From Episyrphus balteatus (Eukaryota; Arthropoda; Insecta; Diptera; Syrphidae): a DNA stretch of 64,000 nt. The notes under the pieces were generated by a model. That model was not told the origin of the DNA, searched no databases, and saw only the letters and a program-made list of their open reading frames with translations. This document shows positions 24,865 to 36,109 of this stretch, one piece after another. The first letter of the stretch is position 1, and the number at the start of each line of letters is the position of its first letter. The position numbers and the translations under genes are program-made. The stretch lies in assembly GCF_945859705.1 (NCBI RefSeq), contig NC_079136.1, forward strand, positions 115,875,028-115,939,027, written 5' to 3'.

Positions 24865-25026
24865 TTAAGAAAGATAAAGAGATGAAAAAAATTGTGTGAA
24901 AAGAATAGGACTAAGAACGTAACCTTGTGGAACCCCACAAAAAAAATTAACATCCAGCTCTCTTTCTATAATTCTGTAGTTACTCATATTTCCAAAGGCA
25001 TTGAGATCCAGCTCAATAGCTTCCAA
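24865..25026 (-). pseudogene. Non-LTR retrotransposon reverse transcriptase fragment
   Basis: On the minus strand a 53-codon stretch between stops reads through CGVPQGYVLSPILF. This matches the conserved (C)GVPQGSVLGP(I/L)LF block of jockey/CR1-like non-LTR reverse transcriptases. Upstream residues LSNYRIIE-like (NMSNYRIIE) fit the segment that usually precedes the block. An in-frame stop (24865-24867) ends the frame just after PILF, before the YADD motif would be reached, and another stop bounds the upstream side. It is a dead fragment; clade assignment is not possible from this length. Confidence 0.75.
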
Positions 25027-25029
25027 TTA

Positions 25030-26460
25030 TTTCTATAACCTTATATTTCAAAGGATTTTGGAGCAGTCACATTTTTTGTTGTTTAAGTGATAAAAGTTCG
25101 AAATTACCTAAAAGATCAACCAAAAACCGTAGGTATTACCACATATTTATACCAACATAAAAGTAAACAAACCAAAGCAAAAACCTCAAGTGATTTATAT
25201 CGATTAATGAACCCTTAACTTTTACTCTTGTAAATTTATAAATCCTCTCTAAATCCCATTAAATACTTATAAAATAAGTAAATTAGTTTAACTCTCAAAA
25301 ATTATCCTCCTCTACTAGCATTTGAAATAGCTACTTAGAAAATAATATCCTTCCACGCTTAATTTTAATAAACTACAAGCACCTTCCTCTCATAAAGTAA
25401 TTCCAAACCAACCAAAAAAGCCTTCACTATATTTTGATAGGCTCTAATTAATTAATAGCAAATCCGTTCTCAACATTAAACCGCATACTCAACTGATACC
25501 AAAGTACCCACCTCTAATACTTTATGTAACTTTCAGACCAAATATGACGCCTTCAAGATGGCACAGAGCATGGCCTCTATTCTCTGTCCTAAAATTATAA
25601 CCAAGGACCTTTTTATCTGTGACTGCGAAATAGAAAATCTTCCACACTACATTTCACACGAAAAGACTAGGACTATATTTTTGTCCTTTGACTATGACTG
25701 AACTTAATTTTTTATTGTAGCATAACTAACGAAAGAGCCATTATAGCATACTTATAGGAGTGAATCTGTGTATAAAATATGTATTTGTAGGTTTTTCTTT
25801 TGTATTTGTTTGTACGGTGCGATGGGGATGCTCTTAATATTTAGAACACTAAGGAATAGTGTTCTGTGATGGTGGAAGGCCAAACTTAGAAACGAAGTCA
25901 TTAATCATCACTATAACATTGTGGAGAAGGTGCGGTAGAGTTTCTTCTTTTGGTTAAATAAGAACCATCTTGACTTGGTTGGTTGGATGGTCATTGTATT
26001 GTATGTAGACCATCATATAGCCTTTAAATGGATGGTCTTTTGTCAGAGGTAAGTCTTGTGTAAATAATACAAAAAGACACATTCACATTAAAATGGAAGA
26101 TAGAATAGGTATAGTTTCCAGGAGGAGAGAACTATATCTACTTGTTCTAATGTCACATTTTATTCCCAGGAATGAATAGAAAATTCACATCATATAGAAA
26201 AGCCTAATGGGGGTTCTTTGGTATTATATTTGTTAGTTTTGTAGACTTTTCAAAATTCATTAGAATTTTGTAGCTTTTTTTTTTTTGTTCTTAAAACCTT
26301 GAGAAAATAAATAATGAAGATTCATGCAAATGATACTTTTACTTAAATATTGAATTAATTTTGGTTAACAACTAAACCACATTAATCAAGCTGGGAAGTT
26401 GTGGTTTTGACAGAGTAGAAATACTTTTGGGAGACATTTTGTTTTAACTTAATAGTTTAT
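25030..26460. other. Non-repetitive DNA, G-poor first half
   Basis: From about 25090 to 25520 the plus strand is poor in G. After 25550 composition is more even (GATGGCACAGAGCATGGCC). No ORF, splice-bounded exon or repeat was recognised. Confidence 0.4.
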
Positions 26461-26469
26461 TATGTGATT

Positions 26470-27810
26470 GGTATAATTTATCTATTCTGTTTCGAGACTT
26501 TGGTTCGCAGATATCTGTTTCCGAATTTTATACAAAAAATGTTTGTTTTGATACAAATAACTCAGCAACCAGACCTCCAAGAAAATTTTGGTTTTCAGTT
26601 TTGAATAGAGCTTGTAAAGACCTTGCTTTTGATATCTCACTCGATGAATTTAGAGGAAATTTAAAAAAATGCATTTTTTGATTTTTTGTCGAAAATCCAA
26701 AAAAAATAAATGTGTAATTTTTTGAAAGACACCTTTTTTTTAATGTTTCACTGGATGGATTTGGAGGAATTTTGTTAAATTGCCTTTTTTCAGGATTTTT
26801 TTTACGAAAATCTGAAAAATTTTTTTTTAATTGAATGCAAATAACTAAACAACCAGGCCTCTTAGAAACTTTTGGTTTTCAGTTGTGAATAGAACTTTAA
26901 TAAACCTTTCCTTTGATATCTCACTCGATGAATTTGGAAGAAATTTTTTAAAATGCCCTTTTTTAGGCAAGGGTTGACTTTTTCTCGATAATCGAAAAAA
27001 TATGTAAATGTGAAATTTTTCACACACATAGACAGGCCTGTTCTTTGTGAACTCTTATCTGTTAACCAAAACTTGTTTCGAGACTTTGATCCGAAAAAAG
27101 TATGTTTGGATGCAAATAACTCAGCAGCCAGAACTCCAAAAAAAATTTTGGTTTTCAGTTTTAATAAGAGCTTTTAAAGACCTTTCTTTTGATATCTCAC
27201 TTAATGAATTTTAAAGAAGTTTTTTAAAATGCACTTTTCAGATTTTTTTTTCGAAAATCCAAAACAAAATGAATATGTATTATTTTTGAACAAAATGCAT
27301 AAGACTGTTCTCTATGATTTCATATCTGTAAACCGAAAATTGTTTCGAGATTTTCGTCCACAGATATTTGCTTCCGAATGTAATAAAAAAAACATGTTTA
27401 GATGCAAATAACTCAGCAACCAGACCTCCGAGAAACTTTTGCTTTCCAGTTATAAATAAAGCTTACAGAGAACTTTCTTTTGATATCTCACTCAACGTGT
27501 TTGATGGAAATTTTTAAAAGATTTTTTTTTTTTTTCGAAAATCTTAAAAAACAAAATTTTAGTTTTTTTACCCAAATTGATAAGCTTGCTCAGTGTTAAC
27601 TTATATCTGTAAACTAAAACTTGTTTTGAGAATTCGATCAAAAGATATCGGTTTTGGAATGTAAATTAAAAGGAAGAAAAAAATACGTTTGGTTGGAAAT
27701 ATCTCAGAAACCAGGTTATCAAGAAATTTTTGGTTTTCAGTTAGGAATACAGATTAAAGAGACCATTCTTTTGATGTTTTAGTCGATGGTGAGAAAAAAT
27801 TGGTTTTGCT
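26470..27810 (+). repeat. Five ~285-bp degenerate tandem units
   Basis: The landmark AAATAACTCAGCAACCAGAC, followed by TTTTGGTTTTCAGTT and then CTTTTGATATCTCACTCGAT, recurs at about 26550, 26838, 27110, 27402 and 27692, a spacing of 272-292 bp. A second landmark, TTTCGAGACTTTGRTCC, precedes most units. The same family lies in the opposite orientation at 31490-31985 and 40485-41190. No protein is encoded. It looks like a dispersed satellite. Confidence 0.8.
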
Positions 27811-29227
27811 CCAGGGCCCTGGCAGCTCAACGTACGTCTTTGTTTTTTTCTGTTTTACCAAAATTAATCCTCCACATAAATATTTCCAAAACATAAAATG
27901 TCAACAATTCTTCCACAACTTCCAACTCTTTTCCTATACATTATAGCAGCTCTTTTAAATTATTCAACCATTTTGAAACCAAAAATTCTCCCCAAAAAAA
28001 AACCTGTTCAACTAGCTATACTTAATTAAATCACATAAACTAAATTGAAACTTAAATTTAAACTTAAACGTTACATAACTATATACATTCTCGCTAATTA
28101 ATTACATGTAACGAACCCTGAAAGTTTCAACTTTTCAACCTTAATTAGTAATATAATGAAAAAAAAAACTAAAAAAAAAAAACAAAAATTGAAAGAGAAG
28201 TTTTCATTTTATGTTCTTTTGTCTCTGTTTTCGTGCGACTGTTTTTTTGTTTCTTTCTTCTTCAAAAACTTTCAATTGCATGCTTAGAATAAGAAACTAT
28301 AAATATACAAAAACTTGAATAATAAAACGTTGTACCTAGACCCAACCTACCTTTTATATGTATTTATACAAAGTCTAAGTACACTTTCTATACAACAACT
28401 TACCATAGTAACGAGAAAACGAACGTTTACAAAAAAAAAAAAGAAAATAAGCAAGAAAACAGGAAGAAATTTTCAAGAAAAATTACTTTTAATTACCAAG
28501 TTTTTGCTATACTACCTCTTTGACTCATTCATCTCATCTTGGATTTGGAGTTTTTTTTTTAGTTTGGGTTGTGTTGATTGGTTGTGAATATTTTACAAAA
28601 AAAAAACAAAAAACAAAAACTGATATCCTTTACCTGAAGGATAAACAATTTTATAGAGCAGCGTGGAAGAGAAGATATTTTGATTACAAGCTGCGTTAAA
28701 TTAATTTTCCTCATATAGCTACCAAACGCAACGCAACCAACCATTCAACTCATCCATCCTTTCTGTAAGGATATGGGATCAGTTTTGGAGGAGGGTTTAG
28801 GTTTGGGTATCAGCACCATCCTTTTTAAAGCAAACCAAAGACAAAAACATGACATCAATCTCAAAGGGATACCTATACCTACTCTACTCTGTGAATAATG
28901 AGCTTTCACCTCTTTTTCGTGGTGCGAAAAAGGATTTAACTGGGAAAACTTCATCATTTTCTTGTGTTTAGTTTTTAGTCTTTAAAATTTTAATTGGATA
29001 GTTGGACTTTGGAGAGTTTCAGCTTAAAATAGGGTAAATGTCCACATTGTTGGCGTGTTCAAATTGAAAAATTAGTTTTTTTTGTTATTAAGTTTGTTGT
29101 CAAGGTAAGCAGGTGTGTCGATCTTATTGTTGTGACTGGATGTGAACTATGAAACCTCAAAGAGTAAATACTTGGGTTACCTTTTTCTACATGTTGCTAA
29201 TGCTGTTCAAGTTAATTGGATGGGATC
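27811..29227. other. Non-repetitive AT-rich DNA, partly G-poor
   Basis: 27840-28140 is poor in G on the plus strand. ORFs at 28315 (90 codons) and 28745 (70 codons, minus) lack domains. A flank phrase GGATGTGAACTAT (29142) recurs at 30111 on the other side of the fold-back element. Confidence 0.4.
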
Positions 29228-30053
29228 GGGTCAAAATTCTGGCTTCAAAATTCTGCTTTTCAAAATTCTGCTTTTTTAACGAAAATTCTGTTTTTCAAAA
29301 TTCTGCTTTTTTTGTATTCTGCTTTTCAAAATTCTGCTTTTTAAAATTCTGCTTTTCAAAATTCTGCCAGCATTATAATTAAACAAAAAAATTCTGCCAA
29401 TTCTGTTTTTTTTTTTTTATAGCATATGCGCTGACTAAAGAAAAATACACCTCATGTAATTCAACATTGGTACTTTCCTAAATTTTTTTGTTTAAGTGTC
29501 GCAAATATTTTTTAAAATGCATAGACTGACTTTCTTTCAAATAAAATCTATGTTTAACTTATTGGAACCGATGTTGTTTGATACAAAATATTCCTTTTTT
29601 TATTCAAATTTTTGAATATTCATCTTTATTTGATAAATTAAAAAAATTTTAATTATTTTCGGAAATGTATTAAAAACCTTTTCTTAATATTTTCAAATTT
29701 ATTTATTTATAAAACAAAAATGAATTTGCTTTCAAAGAATGACAAATTATAAAGGTAAGTAATCAAATAAGCAGAAAATTTTTCAAGAAGATGATTTTAC
29801 AAATTTTTGCAAAAAATTAAAAAAGGGTTTGGAAAATGTTAAAAAGCGCGCGCTTTTTAACATTTTCCAAACCCTTTTTTAATTTTTTTGCAGAATTTTG
29901 AAAAACAGAATTTTGAAAAGCAGAATTTTGAAAAACAGAATTTTGAAAAACAGAATTTTGAAAAGCAGAATTTTGAAAGCAGAATTTTGTAAAGCAGAAT
30001 TTTGAAAGCAGAATTTTGACAACAGAATTTTGACCCCGGCAGAATTTTGACCC
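29228..30053. mobile_element. Fold-back with inverted ~15-bp minisatellites and central palindrome
   Basis: The left side is an array of TTCAAAATTCTGCTT (29228-29410). The right side is the inverted array CAGAATTTTGAAAAA (29890-30053). The outer ends read GGGTCAAAATTCTG and CAGAATTTTGACCCC. Between them lie about 400 bp of unrelated AT-rich DNA and a perfect palindrome at 29811-29888. Flanks on both sides share ATTGGATG and GGATGTGAACTAT, suggesting duplicated target or host repeat. Peptides such as FQNSVFQNSA in ORFs are only the translated minisatellite. Confidence 0.7.
29811..29888. repeat. Perfect 78-bp palindrome with GCGCGCGC centre
   Basis: The two 39-base arms are exact reverse complements (AAAGGGTTTGGAAAATG / CATTTTCCAAACCCTTT) and meet at GCGCGCGC with no spacer. 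It can extrude a cruciform or form a strong RNA hairpin. The alternating CG core is exceptional in this AT-rich window. Confidence 0.95.
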
Positions 30054-30059
30054 CAACCC

Positions 30060-31195
30060 TAATTTAATGCTAGTCCGATTGGATGAAGTACATTAACTTT
30101 CCGACAAACTGGATGTGAACTATTAAAATCCAAAGAAAAACGTTTTTATGGGTATTTCTGAGGTTTTTTTTTATAACCAAAATTCCTTTTGACGGAAATT
30201 GGCTCAGTATTACACCGAGCAATGGCAGAATTCCAAAGTTACACACTCCAGACGACAGATTTTAGGGCCATTTCTGGCTCTTTTGGCCGAAAATCTGGTA
30301 TAACATTCAACAAGAAAAAAAAAAAATAAGAAATGGTGAACTGAGACTTTGTTACGAAAAAGCCTAATCCATAATGTTTTTGGAAAAAAAGTACCATAAG
30401 ACGACAGTTTTCTAAAGACATTTTTGACTCTTTTGGCCGAATAAAAACAGTTGGTTAGTTTACCCTATTTCCATAAGGTGTTAACAGACAGGAAGTTGAT
30501 GGCTTAATTTTAAAGTTAGTTTCCCAAAGGTTGGTTTTGGTTGGCGAGGTGATAGGTTTATAAATTTTACCTTCGTATAGGTGTGTATATTTTATTATAT
30601 CCTTTCTAAATCCTTTTTCGAATAAAATAAAGTTTTTCCCCCTTTCCACTTTCTTTTACGAGAGTAGTTTATGGCATATGGTTCAGTATCGTTGAGGTAC
30701 ATAAAGATAAATCCTCTGTGAAAGTATCATAAAATTGAACGAATGAACTATGCGAACATTGCAACGATGTAAGACTTTTCAAAATTTTTGATAATCGAAA
30801 AAGTCTCGACAGGAAATGATGCACTGTGGACGTAATGGTTCTCTTTATAGGTTAGGTAGATATGTGCAATATACAAAAAGTTAAAAGTAATCGATACTTA
30901 AGACATGAGATAGAAAGTGTATATCATTTTGATTTAAAAACGAAATAGTATTTAAGAATGGGAAACAAAAGTCACAACGGAGTCGTTTGGTAATCCTTAT
31001 TTTAAAGAGGTATGTTATAAAGTCTTTTTCTGTTTTAACTCAAGTTAAAGATAAATGTCGTTTGAACAAAAAAAATGGGCCTTTTGGGAAATTATGGATC
31101 GATTTTTTTTTTTTTTTTTTTTTTTAAGTGAAAACTTCTTTAGTATCGTAGTGATTTGAAACAAGATGAAACGAAAAAGCGACAGGAAAAAAACA
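30060..31195. other. Non-coding DNA with one diverged direct repeat
   Basis: A segment with GACGACAG, then TCTTTTGGCCGA, occurs near 30253 and again near 30399, about 147 bp apart. Otherwise no gene or repeat was recognised; a long poly(T) lies at about 31100-31124. Confidence 0.4.
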
Positions 31196-31989
31196 ATTGA
31201 TTATAACTTTTTTGTTTTAACAGATAGATAAATGAAATTTATACTGTAGGTAGGTAATAAAATAAACAATTATTGTACATAATTTCATTTAGTTTCATAT
31301 TCAAAATCCTGAGATAACGATGAAAAGATGTTCTTTTTCAAAACACGTTATATCTTTTGATCTAGAAATTATACAAATTTGCAAATAATATGAAGGGTTG
31401 GGTTCCACGAAATTGTTTAATTTGCTTAATTTTGTATATTAAAATTTGGTCAGTGTATATTAAAAAAAAAAACACATATTTTGGGCTCCAAAAATGTACG
31501 CAGCTTGATTCCTTTTATCGATTCCAAAATCGATATCTTTTGACCACAGTCTCGAAATTGGTTTTGATATAAGGATATGAGTTCACATTAAGGTAGAAAA
31601 AATACAAATCTATTTTTTTTTTAATTTTCGAAAAAAAAATACAAAGGGCCTAAAAAATTTTTTTTTTAATTTCCTCCAAATCCATCGACAGAAAACTTAA
31701 AGTTTCTTATCGTTCTGGTTCCTGAGTTATTTCCTATCAAACATATTTTTTTCTCTTTTTCTTTCATTCTGAAACCGATATCTTTTGACCAAAGTCTCGA
31801 AAATAGTTTTTGAATTAAAGATATGAGTTCATATTGGGCGGGCCTATGTGATCAGGTAAAACATTACAAATCTATTTTTTTTTTTTTATCTTATAAAAAA
31901 ACAAGTAAGGAGTAGGTACCCCTGGCCAAAAAAAAAAAACATTTTTAAAAATTTCCACTAAATCCATCGAGTGAAACATCAAAAGAACT
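31196..31989 (-). repeat. Inverted-orientation copies of the ~285-320-bp repeat family
   Basis: GATATCTTTTGACCAAAGTC followed by CGAAAA recurs near 31536 and 31779. GGTTCCTGAGTTATTTCC and CAAATCCATCGA lie between them. These are reverse complements of landmarks in the 26470-27810 array. 31200-31385 also matches 45600-45750 (ATAAATGAAATTTATA, GAGATAACGRT). Confidence 0.7.
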
Positions 31990-32103
31990 GATGTTAGTTA
32001 CTTGAATTCCCTTTTTATCAATGTTGGAATTCCTTTAGGTTCAGTTCTAGGTCCATTACTGTTATTATTTTTTATTAATGACCTTGCAGATTTTGTCTAC
32101 AAC
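31990..32103 (+). pseudogene. Non-LTR reverse transcriptase fragment, cut by hAT copy 2
   Basis: A frame of 38 codons carries GIPLGSVLGPLLLLFFINDL (32026-32085), the canonical RT block followed by the (Y)INDL motif of non-LTR elements. It stops abruptly at the hAT insertion at 32104. Beyond the hAT (34231 on) the frame meets a stop within five codons and no YADD motif is seen. The G-to-I and Q-to-L changes in GVPQG show that it is not active. Like the fragment at 24865-25026, it is limited to the same short RT block. Confidence 0.85.
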
Positions 32104-32631
32104 CAGTGGCGTATTGAGGGGGGGCTCAGGGGGCTCAAGCCCCCCCAAGCCTTCCAGATCATGTTATTTTTTACCTAATTTCATTGTAATATATAATGCT
32201 TGACTGAAACTTGTTCGTAAATCTTATAGATTTAGAGGCAGCTCAGATGCTCGAGCCCCCTCCAAATTCTGAAACGGCTATTTGTGTTTGTTTGAGTAAG
32301 AGCCTTAGCTGTAGCTGGGGGTTGGGTGGTTTTTTTCGGGTTTAAGTCCTATTCGAAATTCTTCAGATCACTTTTTAGTATAATACGTACGTCGAATAAC
32401 ATCACCGTTTAATTTTGCAAAAGTTCTTATACAATCTCAATAAACACTTTTTTCAAAAATTATAGACTTATCTAAGCTATTGGAAATAGAAATATTTGAT
32501 ATCTCAAAATCTTAGTGGTCATCATATGTAACTAATGGTTTCTTTCAGCAAATGCCAGTTTGGACTTCGAATTCGGATTAAAAAAGCAACATATTACGAA
32601 AAAATATATATTTCGAATTAAACATCAAAAA

Positions 32632-33591
32632 TAACACTGGTCAACAAAATTTGACTTTTTTTTTGCCACAAGAACGAAAATATACTTTTCTAGTATTTTT
32701 CGGGGTGCTGAATCCGAATCTGAAGTCAGAAAAATTTGATTGGCCTCCGTTTTTGAAATATTACCGTTATAAAATGCTAAAAAACGTCATTTTGGCTGTT
32801 TTCGAGGTTCTGTTTTTATGTGGGGTCATTCATTAGAAACAAATTATTAACGGTTATTATAAGAACTGATATTCTACTTTCAAAAACTGTTTAAATTTTC
32901 CCGATATCTCTTTTATTGCTCGAGATATCTTAAATTTCAGTTAATAAGCCAAAGAGAAACTAAACTTAATTAAAAGATTAAGTCTCTGATCACAGAATTT
33001 TTGCCACAAGAACCAAAATATACTTTTCTGAAGGTTTTTGGGTTGCTGAGCACGAATCCGCAATCAGAAAAATTCTATTAGCCTCCGTTCTTGAAATATA
33101 ACCGTTATAAAAAAAAACCTTTTTTTTGCACTTTATAACGGTAATATTTCAAGAACTAAGGCTAATAAAATTTTTCTAATTGCGGATTCGAGCTCAGCTA
33201 CCCAAAAACCTGCAGAAAAGTATATTTTGGTTCTTGTGGCAAAAAAAGTTTAATTTGGTTGGCCAGTGTTGTTTCTGATTCAAAGACCGCTGCTTAAATT
33301 TTAAATATCTCGGGCAGTAAAACAGATATCGGAAAGATTTAAACATTTTTTGAAAGAATAAAATCAGTTCTTATAGCCACCGTTACAAATTTACTCACAA
33401 TGTATTAACCCACAAAAAAACATAACCTCGAAAGCAGCCAAAATTACGTTTTTTTACATTTTCTAACGGTAATATTTAAAAAACCGAGGCCAATAACAAT
33501 TTTCTGACTTCAGATTCGAGTTCAGCACATCAAAAACTACTGGAAAAGTATATTTTGGTTGTTGTGGCAAAAACCTTGTTGACCAGTGTAA
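32632..33591. mobile_element. Fold-back element, CACTGGTCAACA ends, TAA duplication
   Basis: A 954-bp element (32635-33588) with termini CACTGGTCAACA/TTGTTGACCAGTG, flanked by TAA on both sides. hAT copy 1 at about 14605 shows the unoccupied site. Each arm holds two diverged units of TTTTTGCCACAAGAAC, then AAAATATACTTTTCT, then CCTCCGTT, then ACCGTTATAA. The arms meet at about 33114-33125 in an A run and a T run. GGTTGGCCAGTGT at 33258, inside the right arm, is a second copy of the terminus, suggesting a duplicated or nested fold-back. No transposase. A 3-bp TAA duplication would fit PIF/Harbinger-type mobilisation, but this is inference. Confidence 0.8.
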
Positions 33592-33821
33592 TTTAATGGA
33601 AAATTAGTTTCTAGACTTTCACTTTCTGCATTTTTCACTCATATAAATTTTCTGATCGAATTAAATTCACATTATTTCGGTTGGTAAATTTGGTGCCTTT
33701 TTCAATGAATCTATAATTTTTGGACAAAATATTATCATAACTTATTTGTGTCTCCTTATTTTTTCTTTTGAATTCTTCTTTTTTTCCATTAAAATTGCCG
33801 ATAAAATGGCAGCAGTAATAA

Positions 33822-34130
33822 TTTAACTTCAGAAACAAAATTAAAAAGGATGATCCTTCAGCTATGACAGTTCGAAGCAATTTCGAAGTTTTTGAAATTG
33901 ATCCAAATGAAGAATATGATATTTTATTTCACGTGAAATTTAAAAGTGATTTCAATTCACTTTCGGTCGAATTGCGGAACATGAACGTTTATATCGAAAA
34001 TGGTGTTTGTCACACAAGAACTTTGAAAACAGGAGACAGTAGTACGAAGCTGTCGACGTCGAGAGCAGTTAAATGCTACTATACCACTTTCAATACCGCA
34101 GCACAGAGCTTCACTCTCGATCAAAGGTGA
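33822..34130 (+). pseudogene. Open frame inside hAT copy 2, function unknown
   Basis: About 102 codons are open from 33822; the first ATG is at 33864 (88 codons). The peptide has ordinary amino-acid composition (for example EIDPNEEYDILFHVKFKS and CHTRTLKTGDSSTK), unlike the poly-F/K frames elsewhere. The upstream TTTAACTTCAG could serve as a splice acceptor. The matching part of hAT copy 1 (15960-16080) keeps only the outer sequences, with the middle deleted and frames broken. I do not recognise the protein. It could be the degraded 3' exon of a transposon gene, a captured host exon, or chance. Confidence 0.4.
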
Positions 34131-34230
34131 ATATATTAGAGAGAAAAATTTTTCGTACCCCTCTAAAAAATGTTTGAAAAATTTTCTAGCCCCCTTCAAA
34201 TTTTTTTCTGGATACGCCACTGTCTGCAAC

Positions 34231-35313
34231 GATATTTTGATTTAACTAGTAAAATTTGTATCTTATCAACAGAAGATAAAAATATAAAGGTACCCTGCTA
34301 TTATACCTATGTACATTTCTGAACAACGAGGTTAGAATTAAGGATGCTGCCAAATAAAACTTTTAACCATCAAAACTTTAAATGTTGAACTACAAAAGCT
34401 TTTAACTTTTTTTTTAATCCCATCATAGGATACTGAAATAGATTAAAATATCTGCAACACACTACATTAAACAAAGCTAAAAGAAAATTCTGTTAAAACA
34501 AATAAAAATGAAAAACTTCTTGAGAAACATTAAAATTTCAAAACCAATAAAAAATGAAATCGAAAATGAAAAACTCTAGAGAATTTTATTCGAATGTTGT
34601 ATCTTTCTTCTACATCTTTTTTTTTTTTTGGTTGAAGAGAATCTATCTTATGGTTCTTTGGACTTTTTTAATCCTTGGGCAAAGAAAATTGTTAATATTT
34701 GATAGAATTGGTCTTTGGACAGTTGTTGGGAAATGAGATTGCAAGTTTTTTTTTTTTTTTGTGATGAGTCAATTTTGAAAAGTGCTTGTGTCCTTTAGTA
34801 TACCATTCATTCATTCGAATGTTGTGATGTGAGATTAACTACCACTTGGGGATAGATTAACCCAAGACAAAATGCCATTTGGGAATTTTATTTAAAAAAA
34901 AAAATTTGTCTTTGAAAATATTTATGTAGGTTTTATCTCTAAGGCAAAAGTTCAAGTTTTTGCGTATGTTGATAAAGTAGGTATAGGTACCTATATAAAG
35001 ATGAAAGGATATAAAATTGAGATAAGAAGAAAATCTAAATTTATTGAAAAGTCAAATGGGATTGTGGAGCGATTTTGTGGTTAGAGATGAAATATTTGTA
35101 TAGATATGAATTTAGAATTTTAAAATGGAAACTGAAAAAAGAAATATATTCTATAAAAAGCACTCAAATGCTGGTATCTTTTTCTTAGTAAAACAAGGTT
35201 GTTATTTATGTTCAAAACCTATTTTCCTTTTTAATAACATAAATTTTTATGTTTCAATTTGACAAATAGATCAAAAAGACAACACCAAGATTTAATTCTA
35301 GAAGAAAAAAAAA
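34231..35313. other. AT-rich DNA, no recognisable gene
   Basis: The sequence resumes after the hAT with remnants of the RT pseudogene region and then mixed AT-rich DNA with poly(T) at 34617 and 34746. No feature is supported. Confidence 0.45.
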
Positions 35314-35659
35314 GAGTGTGTGTACACATGTACACGCGACTGAAGTTATACTTCTCATTCAGTATATGTAAATGAATTTCATTTGATATTTTTAATTTCT
35401 ATTATTTAATTAATTAATCCCAACTTCGTTTTTTTTACATTTTTATCAAGTGAACAATAAATTAATAATTATTTCATCCTCCTTGCGTCCATGTAGTTTT
35501 CAATTTATTCTGTGAAATTTACTCATGTTGTGCGGTTCAGAACGTACGGTATATGCTTAACGAAAGTAAATGAATTGCGCATAAAATGTGCGATATGGTA
35601 ATTTTATGAGAATTGTGTGTGCTTCAGCACTAGTAGTAGCAATATGGAACTTGCAGGGT

Positions 35660-35870
35660 TGCTACAAAGCTCAAAAGTTAGCTGAGCTCAGTTCACAGCC
35701 CAGCTCAAATTTTGAGCTAGCTCACTTTTGAGCTATGTACCATAGGTCAGCTCATTTGAGCTGAGCTGAAAGTGAGCTGAGCTGATGGTTGAGCTGAGCT
35801 GTTGGGTGAGCTAAGCTGTCGGTGAGCTGAGCTGTTGGGTGAGCTAAGGTAAAGTGAGCTGAGCTGTGAT
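35660..35870. repeat. AGCTC decamer array, copy B
   Basis: Imperfect GAGCTGAGCT decamers with GTTGGGTGAGCT variants. Length and variant order differ from copies A and C. A shorter partner array lies at 37021-37132. Confidence 0.85.
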
Positions 35871-36109
35871 GGGTGAGAGGATACATTGATTTTTATTTGC
35901 AAAGTATAATGAAATTTGAAGATATTTTAAACTTTTATAAAACACCATAGCTTAAGATGTTTGGTTCTAGTTATTAATGGAATTATTTTAACACATGGAT
36001 ATTTTTATAAATAAAAAAGATAATTTTTCGTGATCTTTTTTCTTGGTTTTTTTAATAGTAAATATATTTCTATTTTTTTAGTAAAATATTTCTTTTTTTA
36101 TCATAAAAA

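Larger units (their letters stand above)
32096..34230. mobile_element. Non-autonomous hAT-type element, copy 2 (8-bp TSD)
   Basis: The element runs 32104-34222 with the same CAGTGGCGTA/TACGCCACTG ends as copy 1. Flanks TCTACAAC (32096-32103) and TCTGCAAC (34223-34230) form an 8-bp duplication with one mismatch. It landed in a reverse-transcriptase fragment. It lacks the 14659-type insertion of copy 1 but carries its own fold-back insertion (32635-33588). It keeps a longer version of the right-hand part, including an open frame at 33822-34130 that is mostly deleted in copy 1. Confidence 0.9.

Noticed and set aside
29817..30056. 79-codon ORF with NSVFQ repeats
   Set aside because: Pure translation of the CAGAATTTTGAAAAA minisatellite.
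30206..30220. TTACACCGAGCAATGG as another MITE terminus
   Set aside because: Only a partial match to the CACGGAG-type end and no partner terminus found nearby.
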